A DNA stretch of 64,000 nt, taken from NCBI GenBank assembly GCA_011316305.1, contig SAUG01000021.1, positions 620,001 to 684,000 of the forward strand, read 5' to 3'. Both the position numbers and the translations under genes were made by a program. Numbering within the stretch: the stretch's first letter is position 1; every line of letters starts with the position of its first letter. Source of the DNA: Rusavskia elegans. Lineage: Eukaryota; Ascomycota; Lecanoromycetes; Teloschistales; Teloschistaceae. A model generated the notes under the pieces. The model was not told where the DNA came from. It was given only the letters and a program-made list of their open reading frames with translations, and did no database searches. Below are positions 20,009 through 30,631 of the stretch, piece by piece.

Positions 20009-21759
20009 TTTGGGGGGTCGAGGTTGGGGTTTTCGGCGATGAGTATGGTGAAGAGTGGTAGTCTGTGGCGATTAGGCCTTAGTCAAAAGAGTCAACGATT
20101 TGAATTTGAGTTTGGTGTTGATGAAGACTGGTTTTTGGCGGAGAATGAGAATAGACTGAGAGAGTGAAGTTTTCGAAACTGCATTCGGTGAGAACCCATT
20201 ATATGTTGCCCTTAGCCCTCCTAGTGCTGCGACCCGAGCAATTTGGAGCTGAATGATGGGAAATGGAATGGGCCTGGGTGGTGAGAGAGTTTCTCAAACA
20301 AATGCGCTAAAGAACCAACGGTTTAGATGCGCTGGTTTTCGCGTGTTCCAGACCGAGGTGATAAAAAACAACGGAATCAGGAACACAAGTTTCTGATTGG
20401 CTTTCAGCCAACATACACAGCGTGAGAAATCCCCTTGGGCAGGTCGTACAGCGCTAATGTGATGCAGAAACTGCTCAGATTGGTGAATGCTCTTCTGCTG
20501 CACCCAGCCGCTTCCCTCATACATTGGAAATCTGCAACAAGCCCTCCAGTTGACTAGAGATGGAAGGAAAAGGCGGATCAATCAGACCAAGGAGAAAGGG
20601 ATGGCATGATTGGAGCAAGACAGCACGATCGACACTCCAGAACTGCTCTCCACGCTATCCGATACACGTGGTTTGCTTCACCAGTGAGATAGGTAAGTCG
20701 AGGGAAAACAAAATCGATTTCTGGTACACGAAGCCCTGTCGATGATCCATATGGTCTGGACAGGAGGCTCGGAACAACCAAGAATATCTGCTCCAGCTTC
20801 GAAATAATCCCTCATGGCAGTTTGATCCAGGCCTTAAGAACCACGAACATAACCTTCCAAGGCCGAGATCCGGGTGCCCGCTTCCATGAGTTCGGCATTC
20901 TGGCTCAAGACAAGCTACTGAAGGATTTTCGGCGGCTTCGCGTTGGAATGCCATCATAGCCATGGTTAAATGCATCTCGCTGATGTTCTTCAAGATACAG
21001 TATATTGGCAATTCCATTGATGAGGCTTCGTCCTGTAGTCTAAGTGGCGGTTGAGGTCATCCACAATCAGAGATATCGTAAAGGTCATGGCTATAACATA
21101 CGGCTTACCGTCGCCCGAGCAGCGATTGCAAATGTCCAGGAGGCTTGGCCTCAAAAATTGGGTACATCCTCTAATACTTGCCAGGATCATAGTCCTGAGG
21201 CAGGGCAAGCAAGGCAAGGGCTCTGACATGACAATGGTGATGATGGAGCAGAAAAAAAGATTGTGGATGGGTTCCAAGGAACGATTGTTCAAACGACCAA
21301 GTCCCTCGCTTAACATCCCACCGCATCCCCTACCCGCCTTCCGAATATCCTAGATACTGAAGCCATCTAGAATCGAGTGCACAGTGATTGTAGATAAGGT
21401 ACAAGATCTACATCTTGTATGTGTGTGAGCAAGGACTTAGGGCCTGCCAAGCCCTATGTCACGTGATGCGATCCTAACGCATCTTCCCTCGTCCAATCCT
21501 TTACCTCCTTCATAATTACCTTCTTGGGCCAACGGCGCTCAAACATACCGTTCGTATGAACAGATGCATGTCGCAGGTAGAGTGCATGAATCAGCCAGTG
21601 AGTAGTAATGTGGTGTCTTGACACCAGATCGACTTTCTCCATCTCCAACACGCGAAAGCTCTATCACCTTAACTAAACAAACACTCTCACCATCCGCCAA
21701 ACATCGCCACAATCCTTCCACTACACCAATAAAACCCCCTATAACCTCCCTCTCCCATT
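20009..21759. other. Gene-poor stretch, possibly decayed sequence
   Basis: About 1.75 kb without a gene I can support. Minus-strand frames near 20655-21017 and 20990-21316 are open for about 100 codons but show no domain. One frame carries LDQTAMRDYFEAGADILG-like text broken by stops, which could be a decayed gene. No repeat family or RNA was recognised. Confidence 0.35.
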
Positions 21760-22365
21760 TCAACCCACCCTCCCCACCCTCCCCACCCTCCCCCTGCCCC
21801 CAAAAACACCCCCCCTAACATCCCCCCTCCCACTAACAACCACTTCCCCCCCCTCTCCATCAAAACTCACATACCGAAACCCCACCCTCCTCCCCTCACC
21901 TCCAGCAAAAAACCGCTGCAACCCAATCACTATATCCCCCGCCAACCGCAACGTCAAATGGCCCCTCTCCGGCTCCAGAATCCGCAACACCATAAACAGC
22001 GGAGTATCTTCTCCGTGCGTGCTGGGGGTCGGAGGATACCAGTGCGTGCCGTGCCAGAGGTCGGAGATTATGGTGCCAGGCGGTTTTCCCCGGTTGAGCT
22101 GTGTGGTTATGTCCTGGGAGGATTCGAGTAGGAGTTTGGTGATGGCTGGGAGGGGGAGGGGGGCGTGGGGTTGCAGGTAGAGGGTTGTGGTTGTGGAGGG
22201 GATGGGGAAGGGAATTTCGGGGTTTCGGGGGGTGGGGAGGGTGTTGTGGGGGAGGAGGGTGAGTGCGGTGGTTTGGGTTTCCGAGTCGTTGTGAGAGGGG
22301 GGGTTGGTGGTTAGGGGGTGCGAGAGCGTGAGTGGGAGGAATAATAAGAGGAGCGAGGAGAGCAT
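21760..22365 (-). CDS. Putative secreted protein, unknown
   Basis: 201 aa from ATG 22365. The start MLSSLLLLFLPLTLSHP is a good signal peptide, which is why it is preferred over the far upstream in-frame ATG at 22548. The body contains PSTTTTLYLQPHAPLPLPAI, DLWHGTHWYPP and PERGHLTLRLAGDIVIGLQR, suggesting a compact beta-rich domain. The C-terminus is Gly/Arg/Val-rich and ends in GRVGRVGRVG, encoded by a 9-base tandem repeat, so the true end may lie before it or across an unrecognised splice. No family is recognised. Confidence 0.5.
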   Translation of the reverse strand: MLSSLLLLFLPLTLSHPLTTNPPSHNDSETQTTALTLLPHNTLPTPRNPEIPFPIPSTTTTLYLQPHAPLPLPAITKLLLESSQDITTQLNRGKPPGTIISDLWHGTHWYPPTPSTHGEDTPLFMVLRILEPERGHLTLRLAGDIVIGLQRFFAGGEGRRVGFRYVSFDGEGGEVVVSGRGDVRGGVFGGRGRVGRVGRVG

Positions 22366-22754
22366 TTTTGGATGATGCCGGCTTTGCGTGTGGTTGATGT
22401 AGGCAATGGGATAGTACGGAGAGGGAGGATTTCTGGGTCTGAGGATTCTTTCTGGAGCGATGATTATCTCTAATCTAACGGCGGACTTTGCGATCGCATA
22501 ACGAGATTTTCGAAATCTACAACCGATTTGCGCAAAGGACGAGCGCATGCATAGCTACAACATACGTGAACGCTAAAATGTGGGTACAGATGCTGCAAAG
22601 CTTATATTGATCGCAGAAAGGTGAGAGATGGAATTACTTAGCTCTTGGTCATGAGACTTTGAATTACCGATATATATTGTAAAATGTGGACTTTTCAACA
22701 ACTTACCAGAGATTCCCCTTCTATTCAGGTACCGCCCCGGGTAATACCACGTTC
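22366..22754. other. Intergenic region, nothing recognised
   Basis: About 390 bases between the putative secreted protein and the next minus-strand gene. It should hold the promoter of the former. No motif or repeat was recognised. Confidence 0.3.
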
Positions 22755-23462
22755 TTAGTGATAATACCCCCCTCTCTTCTTTCGATCCATCTCAATATCT
22801 TCCACCCTCAACCGCACCACCAAACAACACGCATTCCACAATACCTCCTCATAGTCCCCACTATCCTGCTTCTTCACAAGACTGCACCAACTGGCCGAAA
22901 ACCGCAACACCGTTTTCCAATCCAGATCTCGTATGGGAGGTAGATCCGTCGCATCACTAAAGAACCCTGTGAGGCGCTCTCGGGCCAGATTCCGTTGGAA
23001 TACGGGAGCGTATGCTGAGATTCGCGATTGGATGCGCTGGAGTTCGGCGCTGGCGGATCGTTCGAGATGTTGGAGGTGGCCGGCTGATAGTTTTGGTGAT
23101 GGAAAGGTGTGGTGCGAGTCCCAGTGGACGAGGCGATCGTAGTCGGAGTTGAATTGTTTGGTTGCTTTGTTGTCGGATTCAGAGCCTCTTGGTACCAAGG
23201 GGAAAATTGGGGTGTAGTCGGCTCGAGGAGAGACATCGTTTGCAGGAGGTTCTGGGGCGGGAGCAGAGTCTTTGTTTCGAGCACTGCCGTGAGCTTTGTC
23301 ATCCTGACCCCGCGAGCGATGGGGGGTGTGGGCTGACTCTGGGCTGAGAGAGAAGCGACCGGTGCGAGATGACCCATGATGACGACCGGAGTTTTGACCT
23401 TTGGATGGATCCACAGGAGACAAGCACTGGTGCAAAGCTTCTGCTATTGAGCGGGAAGGCAT
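22755..23462 (-). CDS. Hypothetical protein
   Basis: 235 aa from ATG 23462 (MPSRSIAEALHQCLSPV). The first ~110 residues are polar and disordered (SSRTGRFSLSPESAHTPHRS). The C-terminal half looks helical and ordered: NSDYDRLVHWDSHHTFPSPK, LERSASAELQRIQSRISAYA, FQRNLARERLTGFF and the closing WNACCLVVRLRVEDIEMDRK. The frame extends upstream to another ATG at 23648, whose extra residues look less protein-like. No family is recognised. Confidence 0.5.
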   Translation of the reverse strand: MPSRSIAEALHQCLSPVDPSKGQNSGRHHGSSRTGRFSLSPESAHTPHRSRGQDDKAHGSARNKDSAPAPEPPANDVSPRADYTPIFPLVPRGSESDNKATKQFNSDYDRLVHWDSHHTFPSPKLSAGHLQHLERSASAELQRIQSRISAYAPVFQRNLARERLTGFFSDATDLPPIRDLDWKTVLRFSASWCSLVKKQDSGDYEEVLWNACCLVVRLRVEDIEMDRKKRGGYYH

Positions 23463-24190
23463 TGTGGGTAACTCCTGTCTAATTTGAAGGGAAGAAGTAG
23501 GCTTCTTGGAGGACCTGATACTGTTTTTGGACGAAGCTGCGAATGCTATTGCTGTACTTGTAGAGTCGGTGTCTTGGAGTGAATGGATAGGGATACTACC
23601 CGAAAAAGATATGAAAGATCTTAATATACCTGAACCTTCTTTCTCCATAATGAACAAAGGTAGTTTGGCTAACAATGAGGTTGTTTAGAACTGGTTTCTT
23701 TGTTCCCAACCCAGACCGCTGAGACAACATCCGAGGATAGGCTGGGCACTCCTGAAGCTTGAGGCAGAGTTTCGGCCGGGCACATTTCCATTTTCCTCGC
23801 TAGCGTAGGGGTGTATCGAGCATCGCTTACGGGTTTGGAGGCCGGCGTTGAAGAGAAGCTGAATCTAGCTTTTGGCCCATGTTTCATGCGCTGGACTCGT
23901 CGCGTGGCACAAAGCAACGTATACGTCTTCAAAGGAAAGATCTCCAAATGTTTCTTGGCATCTCCAACGATCACCTCTAAATATTGCAGAACACTGCTGG
24001 AGTGTTGGGTAGATTTCTATCAGCGTTGGAGATCATGCATCCTGCTTGCTCGGTGAAGATACCTTCCAGAAGAGATAATTGATCCCTCTGACTTGACAAC
24101 AATCATCCCATGCACTGGTGGGGTCTCCGATTAGGCTGGCAATTGAGGTATTGGATGCCCACCCCGCCAGTCGAAGGGACACGGTGCTTC
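23463..24190. other. Intergenic region ending in a dispersed repeat copy
   Basis: About 730 bases. Repeat copy D occupies 24110..24182, only eight bases from the stop codon of the next minus-strand gene, so it lies in that gene's 3' untranslated region. Otherwise nothing was recognised. Confidence 0.4.
24110..24182 (+). repeat. Dispersed repeat, copy D
   Basis: Starts ATGCACTGGTGGGGTCTCCG and includes AGGCTGGCAATTGAGG, TATTGGATGCCCACCCCGCC and TCGAAGGGACA. It shares the last block with copy B and the central GATGCCCACCCC with copy C. Confidence 0.65.
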
Positions 24191-24889
24191 CTATTCTTCA
24201 CTCACATCTTCCCATGAACTCCTCATGCCTGCCGACCACCGCTTACTGATGACGCTCGAGGACGGTACGAAGAGAATGACGACATCGGTGAGATACCCCC
24301 AGAGGGGCTTGTCATGCAATCGGACATCTTGGAGCAAGAAGTCGGTTAGTGTCAAGATATGGAACCAGCTTTCGAAGGCCCTAGCAGGCCTTTTCGCATA
24401 GTGGACCGGAGTCTCGCCTGAGAATATGACGTCGTCGCCGTAGTCTTTAGCCACGCGGAGGAGGAGAGTGCAGGTTTCTGATGCGAAGCACGACAAGAGA
24501 CGGATCAGCCGACAATTGGTTATCCCACTTACTCGGATGTTTGAAGAGAGAGGGAGGAGGTACTCACTGTACCTAACCCCGAACGGCAACTCAAAGGCAT
24601 AGTCACCTTCTGGTTGCACAGTCCACCTTCGCGACCAAAAGACCATCAACCAATGTGGATTGTAAAAGGCTACACGGCCGCCGAGAAGAGCTCGGGCTTT
24701 AACGCAGTCGTCCGGGTGCATGACGCCTGCCCATTGCGGATGCAGACTTGTATCAACTCGTTGGCCTGGAGCCACGACGCCTGTGACTACTGCAGGATTG
24801 AGTGCCAGATTGACCGCCATAGACAAAGCTATCGACGCCGAAGCTATGAGCAACAATATGAATATAGTGATAGACCGAATGAATGCCAT
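24191..24889 (-). CDS. Putative membrane-anchored or secreted protein, unknown
   Basis: The N-terminus MAFIRSITIFILLLIASASI is a signal peptide or anchor. The body has VAPGQRVDTSLHPQWAGVMH, DDCVKARALLGGR and DYAFELPFGVRY. A GTGAGT...CATCAG segment at 24478..24567 (90 nt) looks like an intron. Splicing gives 202 aa in which FGVRY joins KTCTLLLRVAKDYGDDVIF; because the length is divisible by three and open, the unspliced frame would give 232 aa. A second hydrophobic patch, YLTDVVILFVPSSSV, lies near the C-terminus. No family is recognised. Confidence 0.45.
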   Translation of the reverse strand: MAFIRSITIFILLLIASASIALSMAVNLALNPAVVTGVVAPGQRVDTSLHPQWAGVMHPDDCVKARALLGGRVAFYNPHWLMVFWSRRWTVQPEGDYAFELPFGVRYSEYLLPLSSNIRVSGITNCRLIRLLSCFASETCTLLLRVAKDYGDDVIFSGETPVHYAKRPARAFESWFHILTLTDFLLQDVRLHDKPLWGYLTDVVILFVPSSSVISKRWSAGMRSSWEDVSEE

Positions 24890-25280
24890 GTTGGTCAACT
24901 GGCTGTACTTGCAGCCAGTCTCGGGGTAACATCAAGCTTAATGGGGGGATTGGAGGTAGATAGTAGGTAATAAACAGTCTTGAGTTGATGCTAATAATTG
25001 TGAAACTTCCGCGTGATCGCGTCGCGACAGCGCATGGTCGGATACATAAGTTTGGCAGATTTCTATTTTAAAAAGAGAGCCCTGGTACATAAGAATGTAC
25101 TTCTCATAAATCAAAGCTTGAGTAGCTGGTGCAAAATAAAAATTGAGCAGAGAGCTGCTCCAGCCGCCCCTAAGGGGGAGGAAGCTTATGGAGTTGGGTT
25201 TCAGGAGGAAACCAAGAAGATCGATTTCACCTGCCGTAACGCCTACAAACGCACTTGTCTTTTGCCGCGAGAGCGGTTCC
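24890..25280. other. Intergenic region, nothing recognised
   Basis: About 390 bases between two minus-strand genes. No motif, repeat or RNA was recognised. Confidence 0.3.
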
Positions 25281-26288
25281 TTACCGTTTCTCATAGCCCA
25301 GAAACCCAGCTACCACCTTCATGAATTCTTCCCTTTCCTCCAACTGGGGTGTATGACTGGATTCCGCGAATCTGTACCACTTGGCCTTTTCAATCTCTTG
25401 GAAGAAAGGCTCGACGACTTCATCCTGTGCTTCATCATAGCGGCCGTTGATCAACAAGGTGGGGACCTTGATCTTGCGGAGGTCCTTACGGATATCGAAT
25501 GTCTTGAGCGTGCCACTGACATAGAATTCGGATGGACCATTCCTGAATATTTCAATTACGTCAGCTTCTCTGCCAACGAACGGCATCATGCACAAAGATG
25601 CAGCTCACATGGTGAGATACACGGTATCATCCTGCTTCAACCACGCAAAGCTTGCCTCTAGCTCCGCAGGTAGCGGCTTCACCCTGCAAAGATGCCTTTC
25701 GTAGTACACCATTATCGCCTTTTCATACTCCTCACTATTTGTCTTTCCTTCCCTCTCGCACCTTGTCAAGGTTTCTTGGACATCTTCTGGTAATCCCAGT
25801 CGTAATCGATCGGCCGCTGCAACCCACGATCCCATATCCGCAGGGGAATTGGCAACGATAAGGCGATTCAACCCAGTCGGCTGACCAATAGCATGAAGGG
25901 CACCGAGCATTCCACCCCAAGATTGGCCTAGTATATCGTAGTCATCTTGGACCCCCAAATGCTTGAGCAAATTGTCGAGCTCGGAGAGAAAGAGCTCGGG
26001 AGTCCAGAAGTCGTCATGGCTCTTCTGTTCGGGTAGGTGTGTGCTCCTTCCGCAGCCGACTTGGTCGTAAAAGATCACCGGGGCGGAATAAGTGTTGGCA
26101 AGATCAACGAGTGGGAGAAGGTAATCGTGAGGGATGCCTGGGCCCCCATGAAGGACAACAAGCGGGCGACGAGGCGGACTGGAGGGAATGGAGAGAGTGC
26201 CATGGATCTCATACCAGGTCTTGAGGGGTGTCGAGGTGGCCGGATGGGAGAAGGGGATTTCCCCCGTTTTCGTCGAGGCTGGAGGCAT
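25281..26288 (-). CDS. Proline iminopeptidase-like peptidase (S33)
   Basis: Exons 25609..26288 and 25281..25542, 313 aa, with a 66-nt intron 25543..25608 (GTGAGC, GCTGACG, ATTCAG) that splits a Met codon and restores TVYLTMNGPSEFYVSGTL, a family signature. Alpha/beta hydrolases of this type remove N-terminal proline or act on amino-acid amides in the cytosol. Visible are LVVLHGGPGIPHDYL (oxyanion region), YDQVGCGRS, the nucleophile LGQSWGGMLG (Ser near residue 125), NGRYDEAQDE (acid) and SSHTPQLEE (His). Length is normal for the family. There is no signal peptide. It lies head-to-tail with the S28 peptidase gene, both on the minus strand. Confidence 0.9.
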
Positions 26289-26742
26289 GTTGGAGGATGC
26301 AGGATGAGAAAGGATTTGAGGACCGGGGGTGAAGTGAGGAGTCAGAGCAGTCTAATGAGAACATAGTTGGAGAAGTGCCGGCTCTAGTTGTCGTCATTGT
26401 CAAGATTTTGGAAGGTGCGAAACGATGGCCGACCCTAAAGATCTCGAGGACGATGAGAGAGCTTCCTCTTCAGGAAAGATCTGGATGCAGTGATCTAGCC
26501 GCTAGCGCCCTTTTCCATCAGCCCTATGGCGTACGAGTACGAGAGCACTACTGGGTATGATGGCGAAGCTTGGCGAAGCTTGGCGGAGTTCAAGGCGGTA
26601 AGCAATTGAAGTGTGCATTTATTGATACGTCGGTCGATGAGCCAGTACCGCTCCCCAGTATTCTACTCTAGCTTTTTTTAAATCCTTCCCACTGATCCAA
26701 GCTGAGGACTCATCTCTGGCCCGAGTCCAATCACGGCAACGC
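26289..26742. other. Intergenic region between two peptidase genes
   Basis: About 450 bases. A short direct duplication of GGCGAAGCTT sits at about 26560-26585. Otherwise it should hold the S33 promoter and the S28 3' end. Confidence 0.35.
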
Positions 26743-28551
26743 TTACGGCTTTCCCTTCCTGAATTCTTCCAACCAAGCCTTCACGAATTCCACCTCCTGA
26801 GCTTGTACCTCCTTCACCGGAGCCGGTGGTAACGTCGCCGTTGTTTCATTGGGGAACAGTCCATTCTCATCCCAATGGTGCACCGCCCCTTCGATCAACA
26901 GAAACGGCTCTTCGATCGTGCTTGTCCGGTTCCCACCATTCTTCGCCAGCACGCTATGCGGGCTCGCACCTCTCCATGGATCTTCCTCACCGTCGATGAT
27001 GGCAAGGCGGGGATAGGCGATGTCGAATCCACCATACTTGTTGATCGCATCCGTGTCTGGTGGTGTAGTAATGTTGAACGCATAGCGGCAGACCAGGGAA
27101 TTGTATTCCAGTGTTAGCAGGCGAGACACCAGAGGGAGTCTGTCGGCTGGCACACCCGACCCGGTTTGCAGGAAGCCCCATTGAGTACAGTATTGGTAGG
27201 GCCAGCTGCGCCAATCCTTGGACAAATCGTCCAGATTGTAGAACGTCTGGTTGTGGGTCGAGTATACTTGATCGAGCGTCTGATCCTCTTCGGAGTCTAG
27301 GATCGGGGAGACGTAGTTCTTCCGTATGTAATTGATGAAGTTTGACATTGGGACTGTCAGAGCAGAGGTGTGGTTGGAGTAGCCGCCTGCACTGAGGAGT
27401 TCGCGGGTACTTGCGGTGGCGTTTGCAGATGCGTTATTTATGAGGGACGGGTAAGTGATATTGCCACAGTATTCGTAGAAGGAAGGATCGTTGACTTCAG
27501 GGTCCCAATTGCGTCCTTGCCAGCCTCCAATGGGGTAGCTGAGCACCTGAGCAAAGTCATCATCATAGCTGCGACAGCGTCAGAATCAATATCCTCAGGT
27601 TGTTGCAAAGATCGGTGTTTGAAACTTACGTGATACCTTCGAGGCCAAACGCAGTCTTCAACTGCGATGTGTACTTGGTGTTGTTTCGTAGAATGTTGTC
27701 CGCGACGTTGATGAGCTTGGTGTGGATGGAAATGCAGTCAGGCGGCCCATACTCTCGCACAGGCTCGTAGTACCTCCAGAAATCCCAAATAGCTTCTGTG
27801 ACACCAGAAGAAGAGATCGTCCCTGTAGTAGTGATCAGACTCGGTACCATATATGGGCAGCGGTCAAAGCGATAGTACCGTAGTAGACGTCAGGATATAC
27901 TAATCTGAGAAAGGCAACAAAGGCACCAGCGTAAGATCCTCCATATCCAAAATACGCGGTTTCTGGTGCCGTCAAGTTTTTACCTTCCAAGCCCTCGAAG
28001 ACCACATGCTGAGCGAAGTAGGCCATATCAGCCAACGCTTGGTCAGTGGTCAGGAAACGCAGATTTTTCGTCGACAGATCCGGCGTTGGGAAGCTTGTGC
28101 CGTAATAACGATGCTCAAGGACCACGCCAATACCGTTGGTGGCTTGGGCGAGTTGGTGAAGCAGACCCTTCTGAAGAAATGGCAGTCGGCCAGTGCCATC
28201 GGTCTCTCCACTCTGGAGAACAATCACTGGACCTCCATCCTTGTAATACGACGCATCAAACCAATAGCGCAAGTCAAAGGTGCCATTCGAATGGGGCTCA
28301 TATGAGGTATCATTGTGGAAGTAGTCGATGGGCACAGAGATGTTATGTTCAGGATACAACGAAGCCGGATCAACCTCGCGCTTCTGAACCTGTCGGGAAT
28401 CTAGACCTCCCTGCGCGTCGTGATCAACCCCCTGAGCGGAACCTACAATTTTCGAAATCCTCACCCTTTTCTGTACCGGTTTGAAGGTCAGCGACGAGAC
28501 TACAGTGGCCAATAGCAACACTACGATTAGGAAGTTGTGTATAGCAGGCAT
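26743..28551 (-). CDS. Secreted serine carboxypeptidase S28 (Pro-X carboxypeptidase-like)
   Basis: Exons 27879..28551, 27630..27822 and 26743..27568, 563 aa. Introns are 27823..27878 (GTACTA...CTACAG) and 27569..27629 (GTAAGT...TCGCAG). The start MPAIHNFLIVVLLLATVVSS gives a signal peptide. S28 enzymes cleave after proline in extracellular or vacuolar peptides. Seen in order: VIVLQSGETDGTGR, VVLEHRYYGTSFP, the nucleophile FGYGGSYAGAF (Ser near 207), GTISSSGVTEAIWDFWRYYE restored by the first splice, LSYPIGGWQGRNW, DGEEDPW (acid) and GAVHHWDENG (His). Several NxS/T sequons support secretion. Length is normal for fungal members (500-570). Confidence 0.9.
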
Positions 28552-29233
28552 CGCGAAACAGATGTAGTGGAAACAAAAGAGGAGCAAGCAAATATAACGT
28601 GCGAAGTGCGATACAGTTTTGCTGCCGAATCCCAAGATAAGTCGTCGGCTTCGATGTACGTCACGGTGCTTCGAACAAGAGAGGAAGGTACTATACAAAT
28701 TCGAGGTCCCCTCAGGGCGGAGCCGCGGTTGCTAGAGGCAGCTGCCTACTCTGGGATGAAGTGTAGGTGCAGATGCAAGGCCGTCGATACTAATGCAGAT
28801 CGCTTCAAGAGGAAGGTCGTAAGCATTGCTTCGTAATAAAGCGTCTGGAAAGCTCGAAGACATACCTTACGTACAGCTTTCTAACGCATTCTAAATATCG
28901 CAATCTCAGTTTGTAGAGTCCATCGCTTGGTTTGCTTGCACGTTCCCTCTGCCCACCTACCTACGAGCTCATGCTTTTGCCTGCTTTGACTGTGTGTGTC
29001 ATGCGTCGCTTAATTTCACTGAAAAGTATAAACATATAGCATTTCACAGTGAACATCCGAACAATCGTTAGGACAGAATCCTTTATTGCGCGACGCCCTG
29101 GTTGCGCTCGGCTTGTGGCATGAAATTGTATGACGAGTTGAATAGGGCAGAGAAAGCACGCTTTAAAGACTTAGAGATAGCCAAATTGCAATACTTGTTA
29201 TGTAGAAGATGTGGCGAGCAGAACACCGCACTA
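28552..29233. other. Intergenic region, nothing recognised
   Basis: About 680 bases between the S28 promoter side and the 3' end of the next minus-strand gene. Only short frames. No repeat or RNA was recognised. Confidence 0.3.
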
Positions 29234-29923
29234 TCATTCGCCATATCCATTGTGGCGCGTGACGAATGCGTTTTCCTCTTCCGTAAACTCGTCTGCATCC
29301 GATCTTAGAAGACTTCTTTCGGCTCTGAATTCTTCCACAGAACATCGAGCCGACTTCAGACACACCATCTGGTGCTCGATCGTGATAATTGGATCTACCG
29401 CATCTGCCACCCGCGGGAAACATAATCTGAAAATATCAGCCCGGTCGTGATCACGTGCGATGCCCAAGCCAAGCGTAATCCACATTCTGTTCACAGACGA
29501 GGCCTCGATCTCTCTGGGGACGAGTTGAATCTTTGGCCATGGCTCTCGCCTAGTGTGAAGTATCCTGTATATCTCATGCATTCTATCGCTGAGCAGACGC
29601 CCGTCAGGTCGCTCATGTCCGTTTTTGACGACAACCAAGGGAGACGCGCTACCATTGCGACCCAGCTGTTGCTTCTTGATGATGAGAAAAACCGTCGGAC
29701 GTGGGAAAGTGTACGCTCCCTGAGGAACGAAATTCGAAGTTGACCCTTCAATGAGCTCAACCATCCTATTCTCATAAGGATGTTCCAATAAGACAACGAC
29801 ATGACGTGGAGTCTGTGTCCTAGCTGATGGCGTCCCGTGTTGTGCTGCTTCCGATGTCTTTGTTGTTTCATTCGGGGCGGCTTTTTCAGGAACCTTGCTG
29901 CTGTACTCTTTTGCCAGACTCAT
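29234..29923 (-). CDS. Hypothetical protein
   Basis: Single exon, 229 aa. The first 40 residues are polar and Thr/Ala-rich (MSLAKEYSSKVPEKAAPNET). A more ordered part follows, with HVVVLLEHPYENRMVELIEG, FPRPTVFLIIKKQQLG, REPWPKIQLVPREIEASSV and ADAVDPIITIEHQMVCLKSA. There is no signal peptide or membrane helix. I do not recognise a family. The plus strand holds weaker overlapping frames. Confidence 0.45.
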   Translation of the reverse strand: MSLAKEYSSKVPEKAAPNETTKTSEAAQHGTPSARTQTPRHVVVLLEHPYENRMVELIEGSTSNFVPQGAYTFPRPTVFLIIKKQQLGRNGSASPLVVVKNGHERPDGRLLSDRMHEIYRILHTRREPWPKIQLVPREIEASSVNRMWITLGLGIARDHDRADIFRLCFPRVADAVDPIITIEHQMVCLKSARCSVEEFRAERSLLRSDADEFTEEENAFVTRHNGYGE

Positions 29924-30631
29924 ATTGATTGTTGGCTAAGCTTCTGATCGCAGTATGTGTGGTGTCTCAAGAAATCGCAACCTGAGCTTCTCTCAGTCCT
30001 CGGACTCTGGACCACCTTTTAGGACTCTCTTGCCCATTCGTTTCCGATGACTCTGGAACAGATCGCCTTAACACAACTTCGAATGCTTGAGAGGTTGGTT
30101 TGGTAGGTATCTGTTGAGTCTGGAATTGTTTCAAGCGTATCTTCTTCCGTAGTCCTGACTTTGATGCGTTTTCTGAATCGGACAAAGGCTGAGCGTGATA
30201 AATACAAACCGTACGAGATAGCTTCGGCGTAGTGATGATATACGTGGTGTTGATTTTTCGTATTCACTGTTGTGTCTGAGCAGAGGATCTCTCCGTCTTT
30301 GATACCTTATTCACATTGAGCCTTTCACTGGAAGGCGCCACCAACCGAAGTAAGCTGGGAAACTGAAGGCAGGCGCAAGCAGTAAGCCTTTTCCTACCCC
30401 GACGAGGCATTCGACAACTCGATTGTCACCTTCGTCACAGGTCTCTGCCTGGGCAAGGAATACCGTTAGGTCAGACGTGAATCAACTTGGCGTGACTCTC
30501 TCTTAGTCGAGGAGGAGTCCAAATCTCGATCAGTACATGTCAAGATCGTATTCCGGTGGGCTGCATCACCTTATCATGCATACTCATAAGCACAGACAGC
30601 AAATTCAAGAATTGAGCGAACAGCAACGCGG
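29924..30631. other. Intergenic region, nothing recognised
   Basis: About 700 bases upstream of the hypothetical gene and downstream of the helicase gene. Short frames only. Confidence 0.3.
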
